NCBI GenBank assembly: GCA_019096065.1
Contig: JAGUCH010000001.1
Span: forward strand, 11,718,001-11,782,000
Length of the DNA: 64,000 bases
Direction: 5' to 3'
Source: Paracyclopina nana
Lineage: Eukaryota; Arthropoda; Copepoda; Cyclopoida; Cyclopettidae
Notes under the pieces: generated by a model
The model's input: only the letters and a program-made list of their open reading frames with translations
Told to the model about the DNA's origin: nothing
Database searches by the model: none
Part shown: one piece after another, positions 31,501 through 42,451 of the stretch
Layout: every line of letters starts with the position of its first letter
How positions within the stretch are numbered: the first letter of the stretch is position 1
Made by a program: the position numbers and the translations under genes

Positions 31501-32224
31501 CGCTCCAACGCCCACAGTACAATCACCGACCAATGAGCATGACTCGATCAATGGCCAGCCACCCATCAACATAGTGAGACAGGCTAACATCGAAGACTTG
31601 GAAGAAGATGATTGTCCTCCAGCCCCTGGAGTACCTCAAGTGGTCATCCAGGAGTCGGAAGATCTACCCAATGACTCGTCAGAGGACGAAGAGCCACCTA
31701 AGGTCGTTCAGAATTCAGTGGAGAAGATTGTAGCCAAGGACTCATCTGACTCTGAAGCAGAAGAGCCGAAGGTGGCCAAAGACTCTTCAGATTCAGAGGA
31801 CGATAAGCCCATAGAAGCCAAGGGAGAAACCATCGACTCTTCAGATTCAGAGGCAGATGAGGCTAAAGCTATAAAAGACTCCTCTGCCGCTGATGGAGAG
31901 GAGCCTAAAATCATCAAGGACTCGTCAGACTCAGAGGCTGACGAGCCGGTCAAGGCTGAAAAAGCTGATTCCTCAGATTCTGAGGCTTTAGATTTCGCCG
32001 ATTTCGCCACTAGACGGCCTCCAGAGGCAGCGAGTAGTGGCCTTCAACGAGTGGATACCCTCGAGTCCACGTCTGAGTCGGAAGGACCGGAAAAGGATAA
32101 GCCAGACCATGTGGTTCCGGAGGACCACGTAGTTTCAGTCGATGAGGACGACCACGCAGTTCCGGATGATTTGCAAGTGAAACAGTTGAAAAAGCTGGAT
32201 ATGATCAAGGAGTCGTCAGCTTAG
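28537..32224 (+). CDS. nwk: Nervous wreck / FCHSD F-BAR and double-SH3 protein
   Basis: Exons 28537-28788, 28853-29062, 29128-29400, 29464-29663, 29732-30191 and 30404-32224 join to 1071 residues. Nwk is a membrane-curving adaptor at synapses that links endocytic traffic to WASp/actin. Residues about 10-290 form an F-BAR domain ('YVKHIQVLHKDQY' near the start), then coiled coil to about 460. SH3-1 is at about 545-606 ('TVNYNFEAQNSDELTI', 'GWVVAI') and SH3-2 at about 723-786 ('GMYDYDATGSDEISF', 'WWKGMV'). A Pro-rich linker contains 'PPPPDMPPPIPD'. The C-terminus has five Asp-Ser-Ser-Asp-Ser-Glu repeats between about 910 and 995, likely CK2-type phosphosites. The domain order is that of Nwk/FCHSD1/2. 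The start is the first in-frame ATG after an upstream leader. Confidence 0.95.
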
Positions 32225-32260
32225 TATTATTGCATAATCAGTGGGCGTCCTTATAAATTT

Positions 32261-33629
32261 TCATACTTGCGCCAAAGCCCTGCAAGAAAAGAAGATTGTT
32301 GTTAATGCAGTATAAATGCGGAAAAAAATAAACGTTGCAAGTTTCTTTCGTACATCTTTTGGCACCACGTAGCCCAGCATGGAGGCTTGCACTATATGGC
32401 AACTCCGGCATAGAAGCCTGTCGTTCAAAGGGTGGCAGCGCTTCCCTGGTTCATCGGTGAGTTGCATACCACAGCTCTAAACACAAATAGTCATTATGCT
32501 CAATTTTCCTTTTAATATTGTACGTACCTCGCAAACGTAGCAATCTACGTGAAAGTCTTTGCCCATGGCCACAACTCGCACAGTTTCTCCCGTTCCTTCA
32601 ATGGGAGTAATACTTTGACCACAGCTAGCACACAAAGGAGCAAAAATCCTATAGAAATCATTGACGCAGTAGATTTTGTTATCAAAGTCCACAGTGAAGG
32701 GGACGCCGTCAAGACACTCATTGCACACGCAGCATCTGAAGCAGCCAGGGTGGTAAAAATTGCCCATTGCTTGGAGGATCTGCAAAAAGAAAAATGCTTT
32801 ATCGTGATATCATTACTGTTATTTGTACAAGTTACCATTTCCATAATGAGGTGGCCACAAATGCCGCATTTTTCTGACGTTTGCTGAAAACCTGAATACT
32901 GTAAAAAGAAGGAAAATCAAATTGAGCGTACGCAAAATATGTAGTCGAACAAGTTTTTGTTACCAAGTAATCTTCTTCGCAGTAGATTCTGCCATTGACA
33001 TTATAGAAAGCTTTTTCTCGCAAGGATCGACCGCAGGAGCAACAGACAAAGCAGTCTGAGTGGTAAATCTTCTCCATAGCTTGGCATGCTTGACGACCTC
33101 CAACAACCTCCTTGCCACAAGCCACACAATCACCTAAACGTAGAAACGATTTGATCAAGCTGTGAAAATGGACAAGTATTGCAAGAAACCGTACCGAAAT
33201 ACTCCTGCTTCTCCTTTTCATCAAACTCCTTTTCTAGCTCTCGCGTGAGTTGTTCCAGCTTTTTTTCAGCCTCGCTGGGTCCATTCACTTTGGGCAGCTT
33301 GACATTGTAAGGCAACTTTGGTTTGCCATTACTCGAGGCCAACGAAGCTGGAAGAGCATGGAAAAAAGCTAGTTTGGTCGAAAAACACATGCACTAAAAA
33401 TATACGCTCTTACCCTCTTTAGGTGGCAGAACCCTGGGATCTTTCCGATAATCTAGAGGATTTCTAGGGGGAAGGGGACGAGATCTGGAAATCAAGTGGA
33501 TTAACATCCATTGGCACTCGATTGAAGTTGGGATCTGTACCTGATGGATTTTTGGTCTGACGCAATACTAAGGCCTCTTAGCGAGTCCAAAGTGTGTTGA
33601 ATTTGGTCTGGAGCAGCGTTTTTAGCCAT
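32261..33629 (-). CDS. jub: Ajuba/LIMD1-family protein with three LIM domains
   Basis: Exons in transcript order: 33629-33541, 33484-33414, 33347-33195, 33133-32964, 32898-32836, 32779-32528 and 32476-32261, giving 337 residues. Ajuba proteins are junction and nuclear adaptors that restrain Warts/LATS in Hippo signalling. LIM1 (about 107-168, '[18 protein letters not shown]'), LIM2 (about 172-233, '[16 protein letters not shown]', '[13 protein letters not shown]') and LIM3 (from about 230, '[13 protein letters not shown]') follow the Ajuba pattern closely, including the YSGFQQ linker. The pre-LIM region is only about 105 residues, far shorter than the usual 300 or more, so more 5' exons or isoforms are possible. 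The last 30 residues after '[11 protein letters not shown]' are hydrophobic and unlike the family, so the true end may differ. Confidence 0.88.
32327..32332 (+). terminator. nwk polyadenylation signal
   Basis: AATAAA 103 nt after the nwk stop. It lies inside the last coding exon of the convergent LIM gene (32261-32476), so nwk transcripts ending here overlap that gene antisense. Confidence 0.6.
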
Positions 33630-34229
33630 GTTATTCTCAAGTTACGCAGAGTTATGATCAGCAGCAGCAGCCGCCGCAGCTGAACATAATTGCTTAAGCA
33701 GCAGCAGCTCAACAGCTTCTAAAATCACCTGTGATCATGATGGTCTGGCTCGACTCTTTGGGTTCAAGAAACTCTAAATAGCTCGACGTTGCTGTACTAC
33801 CACTCAGAGGTTAGCAGCAACCCTTAGATTCTTCTACAGACTTCTAAATTGCCTATGGCAACTTTTTTACCTAGCAAATCTTGTTTATTGATCAGGTACC
33901 GTTCATAAATACAAGATGCGTCATCGTTATAAGCAGAATAAATGATAAGGATTGATTTTTGGTCATAGCATGTGACCACCAGCATGTGAAAATGGAAATT
34001 GACCGTATTGCAAATGACGGCGTAATAAATCAGCTTATCACTTGGCCTTTTTAGGCAGTGAGTCAGGAAAATTGAACCTAGGAACAGATGAGAAACATAA
34101 GAATTGTGAGGCCCTCCTTTTCCGTAGGAGGTTCTAGAAAATACCGTAGCACAAAGGTTTCCACATTGTATGATAGTAGTAGTGCGTACTACAGCCATTG
34201 CGGTAAGCCAACTGTCACTAAGTCGAAAC
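33630..34229. other. Intergenic, LIM gene promoter side
   Basis: 600 bp between the LIM gene start and the p53 stop, both on the minus strand. It holds CAG/CCG-rich repeats near 33660-33715. The minus-strand frame at 33824-34198 has no recognised protein and probably lies in the p53 3' UTR. Confidence 0.5.
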
Positions 34230-35791
34230 TTAATTGAGCAGTGAACTAATACCTAGCAAGCTAACGAATTGTTGCATGATGCGAGCTACTGAGCATCTTT
34301 CTATTTTTAGAGGCATATCCTACTCACCTGTGTATCACGTGGTTCCATTGTTGCACGTTGCCTCCGTCTTTTTTCTCCAAGGCTTCTCCGACGTTTTTGA
34401 GCACTTCGAAATTCTCAATGCCATACGCCTGTTTTTAATTCATACATATTCCATGCAGTACACAATTGGAAAAATGTAATGATGGTCGTTACCAGAACCC
34501 AATAGGCGCGTCGTTTTTCTCCTGGTAATGGTTGCGGCGGAGGTTTCAGGGTGGACAAAACGCACGATTTTAGCCGCTGCTTTTCTTCTTGCTCCATGTC
34601 TCTCTTGGGACAAGTACAAATGCGGAGCTGCAACACCCTCCTTCCCAAAACATTTCCGCTAGAATTGAAAACGTATGCATAAATACAAAATGGCAAACTT
34701 AAACATAAAAGAGCAGCCATTTCTCGCTATAATAACACATACATATATCTTCATTTTTTGCGTTAACACACTAAAGCTTTGAAGGCATCTTATGTAATTC
34801 TAGTTCTCGCTTCGAGTGCTCGTAACTATTGCTATACAACGCTATTGACTGCGTTTACCTAGCATCTTCAAGGGTGAACAGGAGGGCAGTTTCTCTGCGA
34901 TTGAGGCCACCACTGCAGCTCCCCAGATCCATGAATTTGTAAGCCAGTTGGACGTTATTGCTTCCTGTCTGGAGCTTTGGAAAAGGCACGACAACACTAT
35001 GTCTGCCAGACACTGATGATAAAAAACCAGGAATCGAGCAAGTTCGAGTTGAGTGATTAGAAAGCCTAGCTCTATCTTACCAGAATCTATTTGGTAAGAG
35101 GCCTCAGGGTTGGAGCACCTGATCAGGTGCTCAGCAATGTCTGACTTGAGTTGACCCTCGCTGTCTCGAGAGTGAGTGTAGCACACTTTCACTGGGTCTG
35201 GATAGTTGTCAGCGTCGACAAAAATGCACAAGGCCCGAATCACGAGGCCAGACTCTTTGCCTCCGGCATTTGGCGTGAGGCTGAATACCACCGTCACGAA
35301 GCGGTTTTGGTTCATAAAAAGCTTACCAAGAGCTTCGGAATACTGAAACGTCGCATTACTGTTCATTATCAGGTTCAAAGTCCCACAATAGTTTAGAACG
35401 TACTTGAGCATCTTTGGCCTTGTGACTCGGAGCTACTCGAAGGTCAAAGCCATAGGGTCCGGGGTACTCGTCAATGGCCGGATTAAGGCCAGTGGAGACA
35501 TTTTCTACCGAAATGACACTTTCCTTTGGAGGCTGCTCCTCTATCCAAGTTCTCCAATTTTGCACCACGAGCCTCGACGCCGCGCCGGGGTCACGCTTTT
35601 GTCTCGATAATTCCTGGCGAGCAATGTCGCTTAGCTCCCTGTATTGAAAAATCGATGTGATAAAAAAATGGCAGAAAAAGTGGCCTTTACCCATCGGATG
35701 AAATTTCGCCGCTGCGCAGCAAATCTTTGCAAAGTTTCTGGAAATCGTCTTGGCTAAGAAGGGGCGAGGGAATCGAGGCCTCGTCAGACAT
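34230..35791 (-). CDS. p53: p53-family tumour suppressor transcription factor
   Basis: Exons in transcript order: 35791-35691, 35638-35404, 35342-35081, 35012-34859, 34658-34493, 34428-34328 and 34296-34230, giving 361 residues. The DNA-binding domain runs from about 95 to 285: 'YPGPYGFDLRV', 'YSEALGKLF', 'CYTHSRD' (zinc ligands Cys and His), 'HLIRCSNPEASY', 'GSCSGGLNRRETALL' (the contact Arg and the last zinc Cys) and 'LQLRICTCPKRD' (contact Arg and Cys). At the place of human Cys238 there is Asp ('KFMDLGSC'), an unusual zinc-ligand change. The tetramerisation domain follows at about 300-330 ('WVLAYGIENFEVLKNVGEAL'). The N-terminus is acidic. The last acceptor (AAAG at 34297) is weak; an AG six bases upstream (at 34302-34303) would give a different short C-terminus. 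Confidence 0.93.
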
Positions 35792-37756
35792 TTTCTGAAT
35801 TAATGATAACTTCACAGCCGACTCAATTTCGGCTTGAGCGGCAACTCAGTTCACGATTATTATTGTTTTGGCACCATCGCGTTGACGCAACCTAAAACGC
35901 AACCTATGCGACATGGAAAAAAGTGCAACCTGAGCATGAGAGACGCAAGATATTTGTAAAAAAATATTTCAAAAGGAGAAAGAAAAATTTTCTCGAGTTA
36001 TCACTTGTGTACTGCATAAGAAGTCATTGTCATTTGGCTAGCGGTTATTGAGCGCTCTGAAAGAGGAAAGACACATGTCGAGTATGCGTGGCCTTTGGCC
36101 TTGTGTCGTTAGCAACGGGCGATCATGAATGCAGAGACTGATGTGACGGCAAAGTTTCAAGGCGTGGGCAAAAAAAGACGAAGAGCGTGTCGGGTCCATG
36201 GTCTGCTCAAGATGAGGCTCTGCGTCACGTCAGCCTGCCTTCCGGCCGCAGACTGGCTGGCGGTTGCGTAACGCCGGCCGCGGCAGCCGTAGCAGCCTTC
36301 CTCGAGGCCCTTTTTTGGCATCGATCGAGGCCGCGGCCTGAAATGCAGTCCGAGAAATGCATCTGGGCCTTGTTCCGTCCTCCGAGTCCTCCATGGTGCG
36401 GCGTTGGCGAAAGTCTGGCAATCGACAGGGAAGCCGCGGCGGCCTTTCCCGCATGCGGCTGCCGATATAGGTTGGGCCGGTCTGCTCTCCGCTTTGGTCC
36501 GTTTTGGCAGGCTGGCCTTTCTTGCTCTCGCGTCAGAAGCTCGCCAGCTTCAGCTGCAGTCAGCAGCTTTTAAGCAACGCTCAGTCACAGTCAGCTGGCC
36601 GACAGCCACGAGCTGCCAACCCGCTATCAGCGAACGCATTCCGACAGGGAGGCCACGACAACCCAGCCAAATCGTAAGTCCAACCAAAAGCCTTTCGAAA
36701 TTCGCCGTTCCTTCCATTACCACCGTTCGTCAGTGCGTTTTCATAGTGGAAAAAGCATGAAAAGTGTCGGCGGCCATGTTGCTCCGAGCCGCCTTTTAAG
36801 TGGGTGCAGCAGCAGCAGCAGCATTTGCGGCAGCATGAGCAGCATGTCGGTCGGTCCGGGCTGACGAGGCGTTTGAAATGTGGCCACCGATGCTCCAGGC
36901 CAACGACATCGTCGCGTTGGCCGTGGACAGCTTGTAACGTTGCCCACTTCTCACAGCTGGAGAGTAGAGCTAAACTCGAATCGGCTTCAATTTTGAAGAC
37001 GTGTGCGGCTTTCCGACTTTGAAGTCGCGTCACAGCGCGATCTTCCGGCTACGAAAAAAGGCCGTTCGGGGGTCATTTCTTTTTTGCTCGCATCTACCGT
37101 TCTTAAAAATGTCGTTTGTTTACTTTTTCATCCTCGCACATCTTTTTCCGTCAACGGAGTGTATTTTGTTCGCGAAATGGCAACGCGTTCGTTGCTGCAG
37201 CTGCATTTAATTCTCCAGCGTGGAACGTGATTTAAAACGATTTAAAAGGCGCGTTTCGCCATTCGTCGGCGGATGCCTAGCTTTTGCCGGGTCGTACGTT
37301 GTGACGCCATGATGGCCGCTCCGCTCGGGCTGGCTCTCGACTTATTGAGTGAATCGGCTCTCCTTGTGTCAATGGCCGACGACGTTGGAGGAGCGTCAGA
37401 GCAGCGCGGCGCGAAGCCAGACGTGGCCGAGGTGGCAGGCATTGCGGCGCTTTCTGAAATCTTTTGGCTGCTTTCCTCGGGCCGGCGGAGCTCTCCAGGT
37501 CTTCTTCCTCGGACGAGTCGGGTTGCGCAAGCCTGGAGGCCGCCGCCGTCAACGTTGCAGAAGCTGCTGGCAACGGTTACGTCGATCCGGCCCCGTCGTC
37601 AAAAACAGCAGCTTCGTTGTCGTCGTCCTACCGGAGCTTGAAGGAAGAAGAGCTACCGCACTCATGCTCCCGAAACGAGACTCGCTTCGGTTGCAACGTT
37701 GAAATTGCGAGAAAGAGTCCGCTAGCGAATCAATAGAGCGCTTCACTTGCATTCAG
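35792..37756 (+). promoter_or_regulatory. Divergent promoter region and long 5' leader of the BTB zinc-finger gene
   Basis: This stretch lies between the p53 start (minus) and the BTB gene (plus) and becomes GC-rich from about 36.1 kb. It has CAG/CTG repeats near 36800-36850 and several short ORFs that look non-coding. A strong donor, ATTCAG|GTAAGA, ends a leader exon at 37756, pairing with the acceptor TTTGCAG at 38441-38447. The transcription start is not evident. Confidence 0.5.
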
Positions 37757-38447
37757 GTAAGAACTCAGAGTGGAAATTTTTTTTGCGCGAGCTCTCCAAG
37801 GGCGTCAGCCTTTAAAAAAGGCCGTCTAAAAATAATGGCCGCCGTCGTGGTGTTGCGTATGTGCTAGCCCGTCGTTGTCGTCGTCGGCATCTTGCCATTG
37901 TTGCCTAGGCCGGCTGGGAGGCTTGCTTCGCCCGTTGCTGCTTGCGTGCGTGCGTGTACTGTAGCTCAGGTGATCATCATCATCATCCGTTGGCCTGCTG
38001 CATTGCAGTCGAGTGTGCGTCGCGAACGCAATCCAGTTGGGGCCAAGATTTAATGTGGAAGTGAACCCACGGTCGTTCAGTCCATTCTACAGAAACATTG
38101 ACATCGACCTCGCCGAGGTCGCTCCAAAATTCGCGTAAGTGAAGCAAGGTCCATTCGGAGGCCACTTTGCAGCTTATGCTTAATGAGCAACAACGAACGG
38201 TTCTCGTGGTACAGTCGTCACCTGTGTTGCCCTCGCGAGTATGTGTGTGTGTGTGTGTGTAAGGTAACAAAGAGCATGCTAGGCTTGGGCTAGCTTTAAA
38301 AAGGCATGCGTAGCTTTTTTAGGCCTTTCGGCAGTTTGCCAAAGCCGCCATTTTTTTACTGCTCCATCTGCTCGGGGCGTCATCGGTGATTTTCACGCCG
38401 CTGCCGCATGCCTACTTTCTTACAGCATGAATCACTTCTCTTTGCAG
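37757..38447 (+). other. 5' UTR intron of the BTB zinc-finger gene
   Basis: Bounded by GTAAGA at 37757 and TTTGCAG ending at 38447. It contains a (GT)9 microsatellite at 38243-38260. The downstream exon starts at 38448, and the ATG at 38515 follows. Confidence 0.6.
38243..38260. repeat. GT microsatellite
   Basis: Nine GT units within the leader intron. Confidence 0.9.
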
Positions 38448-38514
38448 TAAGCAACAGCACAGCAAAGTCGTCGGCGAGTTGAATCCACTTCAAAGTCGCT
38501 AGACTGTCGGCAGC

Positions 38515-41172
38515 ATGGGCAGCACGCAAAAGTACAGCCTCAAGTGGAATGACTTCACGGTCAACGTGGCCTCCACGTTTCGCGATCTCCACTCCAGGCA
38601 TGACTTTGTCGATGTCACCCTGGCTTGCTCGGATGGGTCCACCCTGGAGGCTCACAAAGTCATTCTCTCATCAGTCTCGTCCTACTTCAGGGACATCCTC
38701 AAGGTAAAAGCTTATGAATTGGGTATGGCAGTTAACGATAACTTTTGTTGCATTATTTAGACAACCCCGTGCAAGCATCCCATCATCATTTTGAAAGACA
38801 CTGGCAGGGATGAGGCCTCGGCCATGCTGGAGTTTGCCTACACCGGTGAAGTCAACGTGGCCCAGGAGCTCCTGCCTTCGCTGCTGCACACTGCACGCTC
38901 ATTCCGGATCAAAGGCTTGGACAAAGTGGAGAACCCCGTGGAGCCTCCGCCTCCGGTAATACAAATTGTTACGATTTTATCATATGCATAAAGTACACTG
39001 ATCTCATCAATTGGGCAAGCTGATGCTGCTTAACAATAAGCTGCGTCACTGCCTCAATGTGATTTACATGCAAATATTAAAACAGACACTGATGAAATAA
39101 TGCAGCTTTATTCTGCTACAACCTTTATAAGTTTAGATTATCGATTCTAGCATCGACGTTTGTGCGCTATACAATTCACATCAATTTTTCAGAGGCCAGA
39201 GGCTCAAACTCCTAGCTCGGAGCACTGGATGGAGTCGGCCCCGCCCACGAGGTCGCACACGCCCAGCAGCATCCACAGTCAGCACGATGTGAAGCCTCCC
39301 CACTTTTCCACAGATCATTTTCTGTCCATGTCTGCTGCTGCTGCTTCGGCCGCCGACAAAAGCAGCCTGGCCTCCACCACCCCTTTGGCCCATTGCAGCT
39401 CCAACGGGTTCAATGGCTTGCTCCGCAGTGCCGAACGAGAAAGGGAGCGAGAGCTCAACCATTTAGCGAGCCCACCTCCCAGCCTTCCCAATAGTCAACC
39501 CCCAACGAGAGAGGCCTCGCCTGCCCCGCTGGGTCATAATGCGAGGACCCCGCCGCCCAAAAGATGGAAGCGCTCTTTCGACATGGCCCACCCCATTCTG
39601 CGAAAGGATACCAACAACGGAACCTCAGACCAGCCCCTCTCTTTGGTACGCTTATGCACACAATTTATTGCTCTTGGTCAGTTGCCAACATTCGTCCCTT
39701 TTTTGCAGATTGCCGAAGACTATTCTCACAGTCGTCCCCCCAATGACTACAATGAGCCCGTCAAACGATTCTGTGAGCCCAACAGCACCACTGGCAATCA
39801 CCGGAATTTGAACTTGGCCAACGGATCTAGGACTTTACCCTACCCTCATTCAATGCCTACGAGCCCGACCATGTTTGACCGAGGAAATGAAGCTAGGTAA
39901 TTGTACCTGATAGTTCTCTGGAAAACCTCTGAAAATGAGCCTTTCTCCGAACTGGCTCTGTTAATGATAATCCACGAAGGCTTGTTACCAACCACTTTTC
40001 TTTTTTGTTACCAGGCTGGCTGGATTAATTAGGCACCACTTGGCGAACGAAAGCGGCATTAGAGGCACCCCAGAAAGGTATGCCACCAACGGCATTAAAA
40101 CGTCGACCCCAGACCACCATCGTTCGCCCAATAATTCCAATGGTCAAGATCAGGAACCGATGGATTACCGTTGCTATTCCCAATCCAAGGTTGAGCATCA
40201 CATTGACGTAAGCTCCATGAGGATCGCTAATTCTTTGGGCTTGTTTCATTCATGATTTTTCACAGGGCGAATATTCGAATGGAAGAGGGGGAGATCATAG
40301 GCGCGACCACGACGAAGAAGAGGACGACGAGTCCAACGATAGGTTTTCTCGGGGAAGGCCCATGGGGTTTAGGCCCGAATCAGCGCCGACAGTGTTAAAC
40401 ATGAGCCCCGAATGCTCTTTGTCAGGTCCTCCATCCGTGCGCAATGCAAACATCAGCGATGCTGGACAAAACGATGAAATTCACGGCCATATGATGCACA
40501 ACGGAGAAGAGCTGAGCGGTAAGTTGCACTGTAGTTCAGCAGTTGATGTTCAACCATCTACGCTGCAAGTTGTACCAAAATGGCGTCCAAACTTAAAGAG
40601 TGGCAAGAGGCTTTGAAATCCTACTTGATTGGGTTCATAGCCCTCACTATCTTTGGCGTTTTTTTCGTGCTTGGTGGCTATTTGAACAAGATCAAGTACA
40701 CTTACTTTGACCCCCCTGACCCCTCCCGTCGACATCGCCTCTGCGGTCGCCGCAATCATTAGCATCGAGAATAAAATGTCGTATCCTTGCAGACTCTGTG
40801 GCTAAAGCTTTCTCAATCGCCCCCGATGGAATGGGCAGGTACACGTGCGACGAGTGCGGCAAGATCTTTAAACATCCCGGCTCCTTGCAACACCATCGAC
40901 ACATCCACCGCGGGACACACCGGTGTCCTTCATGTGGCAAGGCCTTCAGTCGTCGATGGGACATGGAGAGGCACCTCAACAAGAGTAAATACGGGTGCCC
41001 GGCCAACAGGTTCAGCATTGGCTCGGCTGGCAGCAACAACTCCTCGAGCAACTCGAGCATCGTTTCTGTCGCCGCCATTGCCTCTGCGGCCTCAGCCGCC
41101 TCCAATGTTGCCGTCGTGGCCACGAACAACGAGCAGCCCATTGAGCTGACATCGCACAACACAACTGCCTAA
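38515..41172 (+). CDS. BTB (POZ) C2H2 zinc-finger transcription factor
   Basis: Exons 38515-38703, 38761-38955, 39193-39645, 39709-39896, 40015-40207, 40266-40518 and 40793-41172 join to 616 residues. The BTB domain at about 8-120 opens 'YSLKWNDFTVNVASTFRDL' and has 'DVTLACSDGSTLEAHKVIL' and 'YTGEVNVAQELLPSLL', the style of the arthropod tramtrack/lola/fruitless group. The middle is Ser/Pro-rich with 'PPPKRWKRSF', a possible nuclear signal. Two zinc fingers lie at about 504-555: 'CDECGKIFKHPGSLQHH' (C2H2) and 'CPSCGKAFSRRWDMERH', whose last ligand is probably a Cys ('SKYGCP'). An Ala-rich tail follows. It is nuclear and DNA-binding, and probably dimeric through BTB. I cannot assign it to a named fly gene. 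Retention of the last intron would end the protein at 40616 without zinc fingers. Confidence 0.9.
40580..40762 (+). CDS. Small membrane-protein ORF inside the BTB gene's last intron
   Basis: 60 codons, opening 'MASKLKEWQEALKSY' with one strong transmembrane stretch ('LIGFIALTIFGVFFVLGGYL') and a Lys-rich, then Pro/Arg-rich tail. It lies wholly within the 274 nt intron 40519-40792, on the same strand, with a good start context (ACCAAAATGG) and AATAAA eight bases after the stop (40771-40776). It looks like a compact nested gene for an inner-membrane or ER micropeptide. I recognise no family. It could also be an alternative terminal exon or chance. Confidence 0.45.
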   Translation: MASKLKEWQEALKSYLIGFIALTIFGVFFVLGGYLNKIKYTYFDPPDPSRRHRLCGRRNH

Positions 41173-42343
41173 GTTCATAGAATCTTTCCTTGTGGACAAG
41201 TTATTATTTTTAGCAATTTATGGTCCACAACACTTTTAAGGTCCTGCACTTTCTGTTACTCTGCAAAATTTCACTCCCTCCCTACACATACACACATATT
41301 ATTATGTAGTTTATTAAGTACAAAAGGTTACTACTAGCAATCTGATTAACAACATATACACAATATACTACTACTTCTCTTGACACCCACCCTACTACAA
41401 CTATTACTTCTACCATAACAACAAAATGATGATGTCCTCATTATTATGAAATTAGCGCCTTTATATTTGAAAAAACTCACATTGCAAAAAGCTGTGCTCT
41501 CTGGAGAGATAATTGGATGATGACCTCTGTGATGATGATCTTTTTGCTTTGATTCCCAAAAAGCAACAGTAATTTCTCTTCCTCCAAAAAATCAACTACA
41601 ACTAGTGAAGCTACATCAACATCGACTACTTTTGGTGGAATTTGCCACTTTGACAGTCAAAAGTTCCCTTACAAATGAGCGACAGACACAATACTTCAAC
41701 TTCTACACTTTATTGCAGCATGGGCAACACAATTCACTCTTATTAGGTTACAATTATTGTAAAAAAAAAAGCAGGTGACGAGCAATGTACGCGGATGCAG
41801 GCCACGTCGAAAGAAAAAATAATGTATTGCAGAAGCCCTCGGGTGGCCTGGATCGAGTCCTGCTCCAGTCAAATCGTGTACCAATTTACTCTCCTCCTCC
41901 TTATTAACAACTACAACCAAAAGTATGTACTAGATGCAGTAGCATCATCATTTTTCCTTCATTCTTGGCCGGTTGCAGATGCTCAGCTGGATGTAGGGCA
42001 AGGAAATAAAGACAGCATTATTCTCATTGATAATTAAAATCCCTCGTCTCTCTTTATTTATGAATACTGTGTTCATGGTTGCCTAACTTACGTTCGTATT
42101 AAAGAAGATTACCTAGCAACACGCAATGGTAAACAGGGAAAGTGCCGGCTCACAATCGTATTTCATACCTAGCTTGTGAACAAAACTTTTAGGGAAGAGC
42201 CTTCCATTAATGAAAAGTACGCAAGACTTGTTTCAAACGGGCAGAGAAAAAAATTGTCCACAGGAAATTGAACAAGCAGCACGTCACACCGAATTCTGAT
42301 AAGGAGTAGCAGCAATCCGAGCAGCTGCTGGCGAAATAACAGC
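41173..42343. other. 3' UTR of BTB gene and OST4 upstream region
   Basis: AT-rich DNA with no supported gene. AATAAA at 42005-42010 could end the BTB transcript about 840 nt after its stop. The short frames near 41700-42030 have no recognisable content. The last 300 bp should hold the OST4 promoter. Confidence 0.5.
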
Positions 42344-42442
42344 ATGGTGACAGACTTCCAACTAGCCGTGATTTGCAACCTGCTTGGCATGGGCCTCTTT
42401 TTTGCTATCATTATGTACCACTACATCAGTGTGAACAGTTGA
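42344..42442 (+). CDS. OST4: OST4, oligosaccharyltransferase 4 kDa subunit
   Basis: A single-exon 32-residue protein opening 'MVTDFQLAVICNLLG' and ending 'MYHYISVNS'. This is the pattern of animal OST4 (an M-I/V-T-D-x-Q-L-A start, one transmembrane helix, a YHY...VN end). OST4 is the smallest subunit of the ER oligosaccharyltransferase that transfers the N-glycan to nascent proteins; it stabilises STT3 in the complex. The length fits the family (about 36 residues). AATAAA lies 4 nt after the stop (42446-42451). Confidence 0.92.
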   Translation: MVTDFQLAVICNLLGMGLFFAIIMYHYISVNS

Positions 42443-42445
42443 ACC

Positions 42446-42451
42446 AATAAA
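42446..42451 (+). terminator. AATAAA after OST4
   Basis: A polyadenylation signal between the OST4 stop and the ATG of the next small ORF. If used about 15-25 nt downstream, the second ORF would be cut off. Confidence 0.5.

Noticed and set aside
33824-34198. 124-codon minus-strand ORF after p53
   Set aside because: No recognisable protein and no in-frame splice from p53 exons; more likely p53 3' UTR or spacer.
36187-36760. 128- and 118-codon ORFs upstream of the BTB gene
   Set aside because: GC-rich leader/promoter DNA; no domain, no splice connection to the coding exons and compositional bias that explains the long frames.
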